A stretch of DNA of 64,000 nucleotides from Euphorbia lathyris (taxonomy: Eukaryota; Streptophyta; Magnoliopsida; Malpighiales; Euphorbiaceae). The stretch is from NCBI RefSeq assembly GCF_963576675.1, contig NC_088917.1:12180001-12244000 (forward strand). The letters are read 5' to 3'. The notes under the pieces are model-generated. The model was not told the origin of the DNA, searched no databases, and saw nothing but the letters and a program-made list of their open reading frames with translations. The position numbers were made by a program, and so were the translations under genes. Numbering within the stretch: position 1 is the first letter of the stretch; the number at the start of each line of letters is the position of its first letter. Below are positions 42,984 through 54,668 of the stretch, piece after piece.

Positions 42984-44121
42984 GGGATAAGGTACAAATG
43001 TGCCCTTAAGGTTTTCAGGGAAAATCACATTTACCCCTTAAGTATAAAATAACAAAATTTTAAGTCTATGATTTTATTAGAGGTGTAATTTTGGACCTCT
43101 TGGATGGAAAAGTTAAACATTGTTAAAGCCCGTCTATTATATTTAGAATTACGTGGCTTCATTTCCATCATCTTCCCCGGTATCACGATTCTCCAGATTC
43201 TGGCCTCCTTCTTCTTCCCTTCAATTTGGATTTTGATTATGCTCTCCCCTCCTTCTCCTTCTTTGCTTCGCTCGGAATTCTGCTCTCCTTCTCCTTCCTC
43301 CCTTCAATCACGATCCTTTATTTCCTTCTCCTTTATCGCGATTATGCATCATCTCCAGCAATTTCTGCCATGAAATCATTTTCAATTCGTGCCCTATTTC
43401 TTCCTAGCATTCATTTCTACTCCTTCATCGCGCCGCCCAACTTAAATTAAGGAAAAAAAACACTTTAATTTTCTGATAATGCATTTGTAGTCTCTGTTTG
43501 TTTTTTTTTTTTGTTAATTTGTAAAATTTTATAGAATGGTTTCAGTAAGAGCTTGAACCGAAAAGGATTTTAGGGAATGATAGGTTGATACCGACAATGG
43601 ATTTTGCTTCTCTTTCCTCACTGGTTTTCTGTAATTGAATTCGGATTTAGGTAGTGGAAGGGAGACGAAGAGCCTTGCAAATTAAACAACATAGATTCAG
43701 AAATTAAAGGACGAAGGGATAACAGAAAATAAGGTCGAATGAGAGGAAGGGAAGACGGGAGAGCAATAAACACGAGTTGATGGTGAAGAAGAAGGATAGA
43801 GTTTAACAATGTTTAACTTTTCCATCCAAGAGGCCCAAAATTGCACCTATAGTAAACCATAAAAAAAGGACGGTCCGGGGATGGGTCCCACCATAAGGGT
43901 GTACTGGGGGCAAACCTTTCCTTATCAATTTTTTTGGCAAGATGCCGCTCCTATGACTCGAACCCCTGACCTTCGGTCACACGACAACAACGTTTTACCG
44001 TTGCGCCAAGGCTCGCGCTCACCTATAGTAAAACCATGATCCTAAAATTTTGTTGTTTCTTACTTAAGGGGCAAATATGATCCTCCTTAAAAACATTAGG
44101 GTTAAATTTACACTTTATCTC
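42984..44121. mobile_element. TIR element about 1.1 kb, hosting an Au SINE
   Basis: GGGATAAGGTACAAATGTGC at the left and TAAATTTACACTTTATCTC at the right are inverted, as are GGTGTAATTTTGGACCTCTTGG (about 43082) and CCAAGAGGCCCAAAATTGCACC (about 43826). The middle is C/T-rich with open frames (for example 43104-43373) that look like low-complexity translation rather than a protein. An Au SINE sits in the right arm. Confidence 0.65.
43861..44019 (-). mobile_element. Au SINE, internally shortened, with 17-bp target duplication
   Basis: Minus strand: GAGCGCGAGCCTTGGCGCAA to GTCCGGACCGTCC plus tail. It lacks most of the usual GCTTAAGC...CACCGGGCC 3' segment. CACCTATAGTAAACCAT (43844-43860) and CACCTATAGTAAAACCAT (44020-44037) flank it. 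Confidence 0.92.
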
Positions 44122-44660
44122 TATTTTTTTATTTTTTATTTTTTGATAAAACCTTATCTCTAAATTTAATGGACCAATATATCACTTTAAATAAATTATA
44201 GGGACTAATACATCTCTTTAAATAAGTTTAAAGGACTTAATCAACTTATCTTTTTCAAGTTAGATATAGTTTTGGATTGGCGGAGTGGGCTTCAGTGTGG
44301 CAATGTTTTGTAATTGTACAGAAAACTAAGGTTATATAGGTAATCTTCCGGATAATTATGGGAAGATATCCACGTCAGCCACGCTGTTTCTACAACGGAG
44401 GGTTGGGTTGGGTACGGTCTTTCCACGACCAACCGCATCTTCCCTCGCCCGTTTAATCTCCGTTATTAACTCCGTTTATTTTTCAAACTACTGTAATAAA
44501 TAAAAACGCGCTTTTACTCGGAAAGAAAATCTAGTCAGAGGTCTTACCCATTTCATGTTGATAATTAACACATTAATTTAATGAAAAATAATCTAAGACA
44601 AAAATTGGTTTTTTTTTTTTTTTTTATAAAAAGACAAAAATTGTTAAACTACATATATTA
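44122..44660. other. Spacer between the MITE/SINE cluster and the next SINE
   Basis: Holds loose foldback-type units (AATAAATTATAGGGACTAATACATC) and a GC-richer stretch at about 44270-44480, where no protein family is recognised. A T-run is at about 44610. Confidence 0.4.
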
Positions 44661-44676
44661 AATACATATTTTTAAG

Positions 44677-44880
44677 CCAATGAGGGTTGGTCCGAGTGGT
44701 AAGGCGTTGGACATCTGCTTGACAGGTTTGAGGTTCGATTTCCCACTCCGTCAAAATTTAGCCCTTATTGGTAGGTGATCTGTAAATTCCACTGTAAACC
44801 CTCATCGAGGTCTGTGGTTTGCCCTGACCTTAGGAGTGGGTAGACCTACCCTTACCTAAACTTTATTTCTACCAAAAAAA
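44677..44880 (+). mobile_element. tRNA-derived SINE (non-Au) with 16-bp target duplication
   Basis: CCAATGAGGGTTGGTCCGAG starts the unit. TGGTCCGAGTGGTAAGGCG resembles the A-box region of a Ser/Leu-type tRNA and GAGGTTCGATTTCCC its B box. The 3' part is unrelated to tRNA (GTAGGTGATCTGTAAATTCC) and ends with an A run. AATACATATTTTTAAG lies at 44661-44676 and 44881-44896. The tRNA-like 5' end is degenerate and is not a tRNA gene. Confidence 0.9.
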
Positions 44881-44918
44881 AATACATATTTTTAAGATTA
44901 ATTCTTAATAATTAAGTG

Positions 44919-47044
44919 ATGCCTTCAAGAGAGAGAAAGCGCGGCTGGAGAATAGGGTACGAGAGCGTTCTAATGAGAGGGGACCGGCAGGCGGTGGGGG
45001 GTGCGGCGGCGAGCGGGGTGGCCGGATCAGGAGGTGGGGAAGGCGGGGGAATCAGATCCATGGTCGGATGGGGATGGGGATGGGGAGGAAGGCCAGGGGA
45101 GATCGATGACTTTGGGGGATGGGGTGAGCGGATCTATGTCTGATCTGGGTGTGGATCAGGCGGTGAGTCAGGGGGGCATTGCGGCAGTGCAGGGAGAGGG
45201 AGGCGCCGGCTGCGGCATCCAGGGAAGGTTAGGGGCGATGATGGGGGGCGATAGAGTCTTCCGCAGTTTGCCGGTGCAGGATGGATCGGACAAGGCGCTG
45301 GGGCTTAGCGCGGGCATGGTGGTGAGCGCCAGGTTAGAGGCGCCGGCAGTTCTGGGGGGCGCGACTGGGGCAAAATTGGCTGTAGGTGCCGGGCGGTGCC
45401 AGGCAGAGGGGGAGGAGCCGCTCGGCTCTAGGGATCGGAAGAGCGGGGCTATTGCCCAGGCAAGTGGCGGGGAAACTGTGGGCGCCGGCCTGGCGATGGC
45501 GGGCAGTGGTGCCTCGGTTAGGGGAGAGGATATTAGGGTTAGCCATAATTTTGGAGGCGCGGCTGCCTCGAGAAACCCGGATATAAAAATTGTTTCTCCT
45601 AGGCAATTTGGCGATTTGGAAAACAAAAGCAAATTTGTATCTGGTATTTGGGAGAGGTTCGTGGAAGGATACAGTTATGGGGGTGGTTGAGGAAGAGTCG
45701 GGTTTAGAAGAAGTTGTTATGGAAGAAATTCCGGAAGATGTGTATTCTGAGTCTGATGAAGAGGTTGAGGATCAGGATGATCCTTCATGTCCTGTAATTA
45801 GGCTCTCATCAGCTGATAAGCGTGTGCTTAGGGATAAGTGGAGAATTTCACTAATTGTAACGGTGTTAGGGAAAAGAATAAGCTTTAACTACTTCGCTCA
45901 GAGGATCCAAGCTCAGTGGGCAAAGAAAGGGAAAGTCAGTATTACTGACTTGGAGAATGACTACTATGTCATTAAGTTTACTCGGGTTGAGGATTACAAA
46001 GCCGTGATCAATGGGGGTCCATACATTATTTCAAATCACGTTCTAGCCTTAAGGCCATGGGTCCCTAATTTTAATCCTCATAATAGCTCGGTTAACAGGA
46101 TTTTGACATGGATGAGGTTCCCGGGCCTACCTATCGAGTATTATAGTGAAAGTTTTCTTAATAAGATAGGCGGGTTTGTTGGGAAGGTTCACCATGTGGA
46201 CAAAACTACCATAGGGGCTATTAGAGGCAAGTTTGCTAGGGTTTGTATTGATATAGATCTTGCAAAACCTCTGTTATCAAAATTCTGTGTTCATAACAAG
46301 GTGTACTTTATTGAGTATGAAGGTTTACATAATATCTGTTTTGATTGTGGCATGTATGGTCATACTCGGGAGGGATGCCCTAAGAGGGAGAGGGTGATAG
46401 AGGAGGTAGTTGAGGGTGTTATCGGAAGAGCTGAAGGGATCCAAGGTGATGGGGGGAAGTTTGGGCCCTGGATGGTGGCTAAGAGGTCTGCTAGACGAAG
46501 GACACATCCTTCAGTTGTTCAAAATCGCCCCCCTGATCTTAACACTAATATAAAGTCTATCCTGCCAAATCCTACTGTCAATCCTAGTGTCAAGGAGAAG
46601 GCTAACCCTAAACTTAAGGGGGATCCTAGGGCTGCTTCAAGTATCACTTCAGGATCCAGATTTGGGGCCCTGACTATTGAGGAAGTCCAAGAGTCTGACC
46701 AGGTCGATGAGCATATTGAGCAAAGCATGCCAGGCTTAGAATCTGCTGAAACATCAAATATGGTGGTTGAAAATGTTAATCCCCTTTTTGTCTCCAAAGG
46801 TGATTCCCATGTGGGGTCCCAGGCTTTGGCACCTCAAGGGAAGAAGAAGATAAATGAGGTTAGTATTCCTTATCAGTATGGTGATCCTAGTATTGGGAAG
46901 ACGACGGGGGTTAACAAAACTAGTATGAAAAAGCTAAAGGGGAAGAAAAAAAGTGTCCATAACACTATGGCCTTACCTGATAAGAGAGGGCCTGCGGGTA
47001 CCTCGGCGAGGCTCTCAGGAACCCCTAATAAATACCTGGCTTAG
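44919..47044 (+). pseudogene. LINE ORF1 (DUF4283/zinc-knuckle protein) with a frame change
   Basis: The 3' frame (45590-47044) is open for 484 codons: LRDKWRISLIVTVLGKRIS, YYVIKFTRVEDYKAVINGGP, PWVPNFNPHNSSVNRILTW, MRFPGLPIEYYSE form the DUF4283 RNA-binding-like domain, followed by the CCHC zinc knuckle CFDCGMYGHTREGCP. It has no ATG at its beginning. The G-rich N-terminal part is open in other frames (44919-45143, 45001-45690), so one or two frame changes separate it from the domain-bearing part. In plant L1 elements ORF1 binds the element RNA as part of the RNP. The Gly-rich N-terminus is low complexity. Confidence 0.75.
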
Positions 47045-47076
47045 GTTTGTGGGTGCGGTCAGTTGTCCTCCTTTCT

Positions 47077-50000
47077 ATGGATTTGTTGCTTTGGAATGTT
47101 AGAGGTGCGACTAGCAAGGCTACTCGTATCCATGTTAATGATTTAATTAAACAATTTAATCCTTCTTGTTTTGCTTTAATGGAAACTAAGATTAGTGGAG
47201 ATAAAGCAGATGAGGTGGCTAAAAAGTTTAGAAACTGGAACTGTGTTAGATCGGAGGCTACTGGCCGGGCTGGTGGGATTTGGCTTTTCTGGAAGCCAGA
47301 TCGCGTTCATTTTGATATAGTTAGTATGGATAAACAGTTTATTCATAGTAAAGTGAGTGTTTCTGGTAATAACCCCTTTTTCATTACCCTGGTGTATGCT
47401 GATCCTGTCCTGGCCAATTGGAAACGGCTTTGGGAGGTTCTTTACTCTATGAGTGTTAACATATCTGAGTCTTGGTTTATGGCTGGGGACTTTAATGATA
47501 TTGGCCTTATGAGTGATCAGAGAGGGGGCTCGCATCACTATGTTAACCGTTGCCTCAATCATAAGAATAACATGAATTTATGTGGGCTTTCTGATCTGGG
47601 TGCCTCTGGTCATAAGTTCACTTGGAAGCGCAACAGTACCTTCGTTCGGTTGGATAAAGTTTATGCTAATGTTTCAGCTCAATCTACTTTCCCTGAAGGT
47701 TCTGTGTTAAATCTCCCGTTCCGTCATTCGGATCACTGTCCTATCTTATTCAGGCTGATCAGAGGTAATCGGCCTAGGGGGGAGAGACCTTTCCGGTATC
47801 AGGTGGCTTGGGAGTCTCACCCTAAGTTTAAGGAATTCGTTCAAGATAATTGGAAGCCTCACTCGAATGTCCTTCAAGCTGTTGAGGGGTTCAGAAAGAA
47901 TGTGCGGGGGTGGAATAAAAATGTCTTCAGACATATTATTAGGAGGAAGAACAAGTTATTGAGTAGAATCGAGGGCATTCAGCGTAGGTTGGAGGTGAGG
48001 TTCGATCACAGTTTGGATGGCTTTCTCAGAACCCTTCAGAAGGAGTTGGAAGCTGTGCTTCGGTAGGAAGAGCTTCTTTGGTTTCAAAAGTCTAGAAAAG
48101 CCTGGATCAAAGATGGGGATCGGAATACCATGTATTTTCATCTCTCTACCGTCATTAGAAGACAGAGGAATAGGATTGATGCTATCAAGAACTCTAATGG
48201 TGAGTGGATTTATGAGGACGAAGATATTCGACACTTAGCCCTGGACTTCTACAAGGACCTTTTTAAAGAGGAACCTTTTGACCTGAGTAAGGCTCATTCT
48301 GTTGCTACCTTTCCTATGGTGGGAGAGGATATAATTCTGGAAGCCTTCCACCCTATTGCCCTGAAAGATATTGATCAAGCCATTTTTAGCATTGGGGCTA
48401 CCAAAGCTCATGGGATTGATGGTCTGCCTGCTGGTTTTTACCACAAACACTGGGAGGTTGTGAAGGAAGGTATTTACAACTTCATAAAAGGTGTTTTTAA
48501 TGGTTCTCAGGATATCGGGCTGGTAAACAGAACCCTTCTGGTTCTGATTCCTAAAGTTGAGAAGCCTTCCTCTTTCTTACATATGAGGCCTATCGGTCTT
48601 TGCAATGTTCTCTATAAGACTATTACAAAGATTGTGGCTAATAGAATCCGTTACATTCTTCCTGAGATCATTTGTCAAAATCAGGGAAGTTTTATGCCTG
48701 GTAGACAAATGATGGATAATGTAGTGATTGCCCAAGAGATGGTCCACACTATGAAGATCAGAAAGGGGGATAGAGGTATTGTGGCTCTTCAGTTGGATCT
48801 GGAGAAAGCTTATGATCGCATTAACTGGAGTTTTCTGATGGAGAGTCTGGAGAGAGCAAGGATCCCAGATAATTGGAGAAGGTTAATTAAGGTCTGTATT
48901 TCTTCTCTTGTGTTTCAAGTTTTGATAAATGGGGATATGTCGGAGGAGTTCTCTTCGGGCCGGGGTATCCGTCAAGGGGACCCAATGAGCCCTTTCTTAT
49001 TTGTTATTGCAATGGAAAGATTGTCTCACTTGATCCAAGATGCTGTTGATAATAGGAAATTCCACCCAGTGGCTATCAATAAGTTCTGTCCCCAGATTAC
49101 TCACTTGTTCTTTGCAGATGATGTTCTGATCTTTCTGGAAGGTAATGAGGAGCAGTTAAGTATTATTATGGATATTCTTGATTGTTTCTGTGCTGCCTCT
49201 AGTCAGAAACTCAATGTCTAGAAGTCCAGAATGATGTGCTCTAAGAATATGAACCAGAGAGCCTGTAAAAGGATGAGTGATCTGTCCGGTATACCGCTGA
49301 CTTGCTCTCTTGGGAAGTATCTGGGTATTCCCCTCCACAGTGAAAGAGTGTCGAAAGTGTCTTTTAAAGACACTTTGGATAAAGCTAATATGAAGTGTGC
49401 CACGTGGAAAGCTAAGACTCTCTCTCTGGCTGGCCGTCTTACGTTGATTCAATCTGTCAATTGTGCGACTCCCAATCACATTATGCAGGCTTGTCATCTT
49501 CCTGAGCCTGTCCTCAAGGATCTTGATAAAATTAATCGTAGGTTCCTATGGGGAGAAGCTGGGGAGGGGAGGAAGATCCACCTCGTTCCTTGGAATGAGG
49601 TTTGTCAGCCTAAGGATATGGGAGGTCTGAGCATTAGGAAAGCCAAAGATAATAATAAAGTCTTATTAATGAAGCTCCTGTGGCGTATGTGGCAGCTTCC
49701 TTCTGCTCTGTGGGTTCAGCTTTTATGTGAGAAATATCGGAAGGATAAGGTGTTTGGGGGTCCTAAGGAAAGAGTGGTTAATTGTTCTTTTCTTTGGAAA
49801 GGCATTAGTACTGTTTTTGCGGAGTTTTGTTCAGGGATTGGGTGGAATGTGAGAAATGGTAGGTCCATTAGCTTCTGGAAAGATATATGGATAGGGAAAA
49901 AGCCTTTATTGGAAGCCTGTACTTCTTTGCCGCCTTTGGATATTCAGGACTGGAAGATTGCAGATGTGGTAGATTCTGAGGGTGAGTGGATTTGGTCTAA

Positions 50001-50103
50001 ATTTGATTCCTACCTCAGTCTGGAATCGCTCCTTACAATTAGAGGTGTTCAGATTAGTAGTAACATTGAAGACAATGATAGTTACTGTTGGCAAAATCTA
50101 TAA
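47077..50103 (+). pseudogene. LINE ORF2: endonuclease + reverse transcriptase, two in-frame TAG stops
   Basis: A single frame from ATG 47077 to TAA 50101-50103 is broken only by TAG at 48064-48066 and 49219-49221. The APE-type endonuclease shows LLWNVRGA, METK, VYAD, MAGDFND and RHSDHCPI. The RT shows KAHGIDGLPAGFY, LQLDLEKAYDRINWSFL, GRGIRQGDPMSPFLF and THLFFADDVLIF, so all catalytic residues are kept, including FADD. The thumb region (KYLGIPLHS, WKAKTLSLAGRLTLI) follows. The frame ends at DNDSYCWQNL, before the zinc-binding and RNase H regions usual in plant L1 elements. Both stops replace a position where CAG (Gln) would be a C-to-T ancestor. As it stands the element cannot move. Confidence 0.9.
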
Positions 50104-50199
50104 AAAAAAAAAGCTCACTTTTTTTTTGGTTTTAAGAATGAAACTTGTCATCATTTATATTTCTGTTTGACAAAAAAAAAAACATAATTAATCCTTAAA

Positions 50200-50960
50200 T
50201 TTTATCTTGTTTTAAGAATAAAAAATATCTTACCAATTATTTTTTATTGAGCCCTTAATCATTAATTTCGTTATGGATCCAATCTTTATTTAGTTTTTTC
50301 ATCGAATTTAGACAACTCGCGCCGTTAAGAGATTCGACTAGCTGACGTGGATATTTTCACTCCATGTAGACCAATAAAAGAAATAAGCTCTTGATCAGGA
50401 GAAAAAATAAAAAGTAAAAAATTACAGAAATTGGTTTCTAGTAGATTTTTCCAAGCTGGAAATCGATCTTAAAAGAACATGATTGAAACAGAATTTTGTT
50501 TTAGGGAAGAAAATCGATTTGACGATTCTGATAATGAAAATTGCAAAATGGAAAATGAGAAGATCGAGTTTGAAAAAACCTACTAGAAATTATTATTATT
50601 TTTTTACTTTTTACTCTCTATCTCTCTAGGTCAAGAAGCTCTTATTTTTATTTGTCCACATCAACAAGCTGAATCGCTCTAATGACGCGTGTCGTCCAAA
50701 CTCGACGGAAAAATTAAATAAAAGCCGGATCCATAATAAAATTATAATCAAGAGTTTAATGTGAAAAAACAATTAATTGGGAGCATGATCCTTAAAACAT
50801 GTAAAGTTCATGGACTTTTATACGTTTTGCATTTCCATATTCATTGAATTCATTATCAATCTAGTTTTTTTAACCCGTCCATCGAGTTTGTAGTTATTTA
50901 TTTATTTTTATTTATTTTTTCATATGAACACTCATAAGTTGAAAACTAATTGATGACTCA
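50200..50960. other. AT-rich spacer
   Basis: No gene recognised. Two stretches (about 50330-50480 and 50580-50720) are loosely inverted to each other (GACGTGGATATTTTCACTCC / GAAGCTCTTATTTTTATTTG, and the GATCGA-type words), suggesting a decayed TIR element. Confidence 0.35.
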
Positions 50961-50963
50961 AAT

Positions 50964-51347
50964 GGGGTGTTTGGTATTCTATTAAGATAGAAATAAGGAT
51001 AAAAGTTGGGATAAGGATAAAAATAAATTATTGGAATAAGGATAGAAATATGATAGTCGATAATTATTATTCAATGTTTGGTATGTGGGACAATGATAGA
51101 GATAAAATAATACATTTTACTATTTTAACCTTATTTAAACTAAATAACATTAATTTGAGGGATAAGATGAACTTTTCCATCCTATTAAAATCGCAGGAGC
51201 TCCCCCTCTTGGATATAGGATTTGAGGGATAAGAGGGTTATCCCCCATCTGTCTCACTCTTCTATCTCACAAACAAACACCGGATAACTTATCTCGTGTT
51301 TTTTTTATCTCTATCTCACCTCCTATATCCCTTATAACAAACACTCC
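50964..51347. mobile_element. TIR MITE with GGGTGTTTGG ends and AGATAAGGATAAA repeats
   Basis: GGGGTGTTTGGTATTCTATT at the left and CTTATAACAAACACTCC at the right. The inside repeats GATAGAAATAAGGATAAAAG / GGATAAGGATAAAAATAAA and, inverted, TTATCTCTATCTCACC. The end sequence resembles the Tourist-like elements here but the interior does not. Confidence 0.68.
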
Positions 51348-52294
51348 GAAAGAGAAATAGACACCGAGACTATTTTTTTAGACAATCTCAACTATCGTAC
51401 TGTAATGTCCTCTTTACTTGCACTTTCAAACTTTTTTCTGAGTTTTTTTTCTCTCTCTGTGCAAATAGCTACTGATGGATCATGATTCACGGTTTCTTAT
51501 AGTTTATAAATGCTAAATTGATATTTTTGGTCTTTTACCTAAAAAACAAGTAAAAACTTATATACAAGTTTCATAGAATTGTTAGCGTTTTCTGGCAACC
51601 AATGGGTGCTGAATCCCTCCAAGGCCCCCTCTAGATTCGTCCCTGTGAATAACTGGTTTATAACAGTGAGAGTCTTCAATGGTTCGTTTGATTCTTTATC
51701 TCCCATTAGTGGATCAATGTATTTAATTACCGAAGAAGATCCATATCCAACATAAAGTCTTAATCTCAAAAATCTTAGTATGATTTTGGAGTAATAGAAA
51801 TATATACAACACAACTAAAGACTCTTAGATGATAAATATTGAGCTCATGACCAAAAGTTAATTGTAATGGGGAATACTCATGATATCTCATTGGTCTAAT
51901 ACATATAAGTGATGTTGCACATAAAATAGCATGACCTTATATGCTAGTAGGAAGGTAGTTCGCATAAGTAATGGTCTAGTAATTAATTACAAACATTTAA
52001 TAAGCGATTCTACTAAGCCATTTTGTGTATGATCATATGCTGCATGATGTTCAACATTTATCCCTAGTGAAATACAACTATCATTAAAAATTTAGGATTT
52101 AAATTCACCAACATTATCGTGACGAATTATCTTAATTGGACAAAGAGGAAATTGTGCTCGTATTCTAATGATTTGAGCAAGTAATCTCGCAAAAGTTATG
52201 TTGTATGACGATAATAAGAATGCATGTGACCATCTAGTAGAAGCATCTACTAAAACTATAAAATATCTAAATGGTTCACATAATGGGTGAATCG

Positions 52295-53972
52295 TGATGG
52301 AACTTTTAGTATAGAAAACTCAGACGAAAAAAATTTCTATGCAATAAACGCCAAGATCAAGTATATATCGGAACGAATTTGTTTACCGTTTTTCAGGTTA
52401 GATGGAATCCAATTGTTGTGATGACATGAGGAGTTGAAAATCGAACTCTCTCTATATTCCCACACATAAATAATAAGAATCAATCGATGCAAGATGTTCG
52501 TATCCCAAACAATATAGTTTTAGTTATTTGTACAGAGAGCTCGCTAACTTATATGCCAAAAATCTTAACCCTAAAATTTCACTTAGTCATCTATACATAT
52601 TAATAACTAAAAAAGGAAGCACCACATGTATATGTCCCTAGAAGGACCAAATCATAAATTTTCACTTAAATTAAATTTAAGTTAATTTCATTTAAGTTAG
52701 CCAATTAAATCCAATTTAACATTTATTATAATATATAGTTAATTATATAAAAGAATATGCATATATATATTCCAAATATATATATATATATATATTTAAT
52801 TCCGATTCAAATTGAATATTAATTCAATTAATATGTTACCAAAATAAATTGGAATTTATATATACAACATATGTTCAACCTAAATTATATATATTCATAT
52901 ACATATAAATATTTGTTCCATTTAATGAATAAATGTACGATTATAATAATTTGTACCTTTTGCAATCCAAGCAGAATTTTATCTAATCAAATTATCTCGA
53001 AATCAATTACTCAATGCACATAACTTATCTAAGTAACACCTAATTGGATTATCATTGATTCTCATGTGTGCGATTCCGTAGGTCCATTCTAATATGGTAG
53101 AGTCCTCAAATCCATCATTTAGTTCACATTCGTATATCGACTCTAGCATGTTGATACATTAATCTAGATTAAACGGTTATGTCGTGTACATGAGTAACAA
53201 GAACATATTAGTAACCTTTCTGTGATCCCTACTAAACGAATATAAATGCTCAGTTGAAGCATGAACCAGTCACTCTCGAAAGCTTACTAAGCATGTCTCG
53301 ATTCCCTGATGAACTGATAAGAATCAAATGAGCTGCAACAATGTAGCCTCAATTGGGTATGGCCATACGCTTCTCAGTCTCATCAATCAATTGGCTGACA
53401 ACATCCTCTATCTAATAAAAGAGAATCAACCCCTTACTTCACTCGTGGTTTTTAAGCATACCGTACAACATACCTAACTAAAAGCATACTTGGCACCCTG
53501 GCCCATTAGGTGATTAATCAAAGTGAAGTACAAGTCATCCAGGCCCACAGTGAACGTCGATTTAATGACTCCCTATTAAGTGTTACAATGAGACGCACGT
53601 ATGACTAGATTCCACGTGGTGCTCTCGTTTGGTGGATCGATCCAGTGCTTCCTATTCATAAACTCTTATGTATATGGATTGGCATTCAAAGTTTATGACC
53701 GATAAAACACCATCACAACCCGAGCACATACTAGTCTATAGTTGAACATCGTTTCCACGATAATCAACATACTATGGACGATTTAGTATAGTATCTTATT
53801 GCTACATGGTTTCGCTTATTCGAGTCATCAATCCTCCAAACATGCATAGGTCATTGTACTTTGGATATTCTATCAGATATTTTAGCACAAGATAAATAAA
53901 ATAAAACATTAATGTCGTTATTTATTAATAACATCAAAGTATAATATCTTGGGGCTTGGACATACACTAACA
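52295..53972. mobile_element. 1.68-kb LTR-like insertion in the copia integrase region (solo LTR?)
   Basis: The boundaries are where the copia reading stops and resumes. The insert has TG...CA ends on both strands (minus: TGTTAGTGTATGTCC...CATCA) and is flanked by AATCG (52290-52294) and AATCA (53973-53977), a 5-bp duplication with one mismatch. It contains no protein frame, only AT-rich sequence with TA microsatellites near 52740-52800. A large solo LTR fits best. Confidence 0.72.
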
Positions 53973-54223
53973 AATCAGTCCATATATAACCTTTTTCATA
54001 CGTTCTAAAAATGCTAGTGATTCAATTCCAGTCTTATACTTTGAGAGTCCTATGATTAATTTGCCTTGCGGACAAGTAACACAAATTAATTCAATACTTT
54101 GAAGAATCTTTTGGTTCTTCATTGGATGTCTATGCATTTTCTCATAATTGTATAACCAAGATGATCGAGTCTATCATGTCAAATCTTATAAGTATTGGAA
54201 TTTGTAAACTTACAGTTTATTGT

Positions 54224-54668
54224 TTTTTTTTTTTGTAAGAAGGGAAGAAAAAAAACAAACAAACAAAAACCTAACCCGGGATCAGTCTAGGAAGACTGAC
54301 CCCAATCCTATCCTCAAGAAGAGAAGGTAACAGAAAAGAAGGAGGAACGGAAAGGGTAGAAACACCTAACATCCCCCCATGCCCAGCAGCTGCCAAGTGA
54401 TCCGCCACGCGGTTTTGCTCCCTATAAATATGGGAGAAGGTAAGAGAATCGAAAGCAGGACGAAGCCTCAAGATGGCTTTAATGAGATTCTGACTCTTAA
54501 GACAAACAGCCTGTCTATCCGAAATCCTGTTGATAGCCTCCAAATTGTCAGACTCCACCGAAAGTCTTTTAACACCCATGCGAATGGCGAGTTTAATGCC
54601 AGACAAGATCCCCCAGAGCTCCGCAGTAAAGATATAACTACATTCAATCACATTTCCCCCAAAATTAT
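54224..54668 (-). mobile_element. 5'-truncated LINE (RNase H end) inside the copia element
   Basis: ORF 54687-54271 (minus; its first few codons read copia DNA) contains TAELWGILSGIKLAIRMGV, RLSVESDNLEAINRISD and HIYREQNRVADHLAAAGHGG, a clean RNase H-like domain. The A tail is the T run at 54224-54236. Copia coding resumes on both sides. TTTGTAAAC (about 54204) and TTTGTAAC (about 54669) may be the target duplication. Confidence 0.88.

Larger units (their letters stand above)
44909..50186 (+). mobile_element. Near-complete L1 LINE, about 5.3 kb
   Basis: Holds an ORF1-type coding region (44919-47044) and an ORF2 (47077-50103). ATTAATTCTTAA (44897-44908) and ATTAATCCTTAA (50187-50198), one mismatch, may be the target duplication, and A runs close the element. 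The 3' part after the RT/thumb region is missing: no RVT zinc-binding or RNase H domain follows. It is much better preserved than every other LINE here, so it is probably the youngest. The 5' kilobase is strikingly G-rich compared with the surroundings. Confidence 0.85.

Noticed and set aside
43104..43450. Ser/Pro/Phe-rich open frames in the 42984-44121 element
   Set aside because: They arise from a CTTCTCC-type low-complexity stretch and overlap in two frames, which is typical of non-coding pyrimidine-rich DNA.
44677..44760. Possible functional tRNA gene
   Set aside because: A and B boxes are present, but the acceptor and anticodon stems do not pair and the unit continues as a SINE with an A tail and target duplications.
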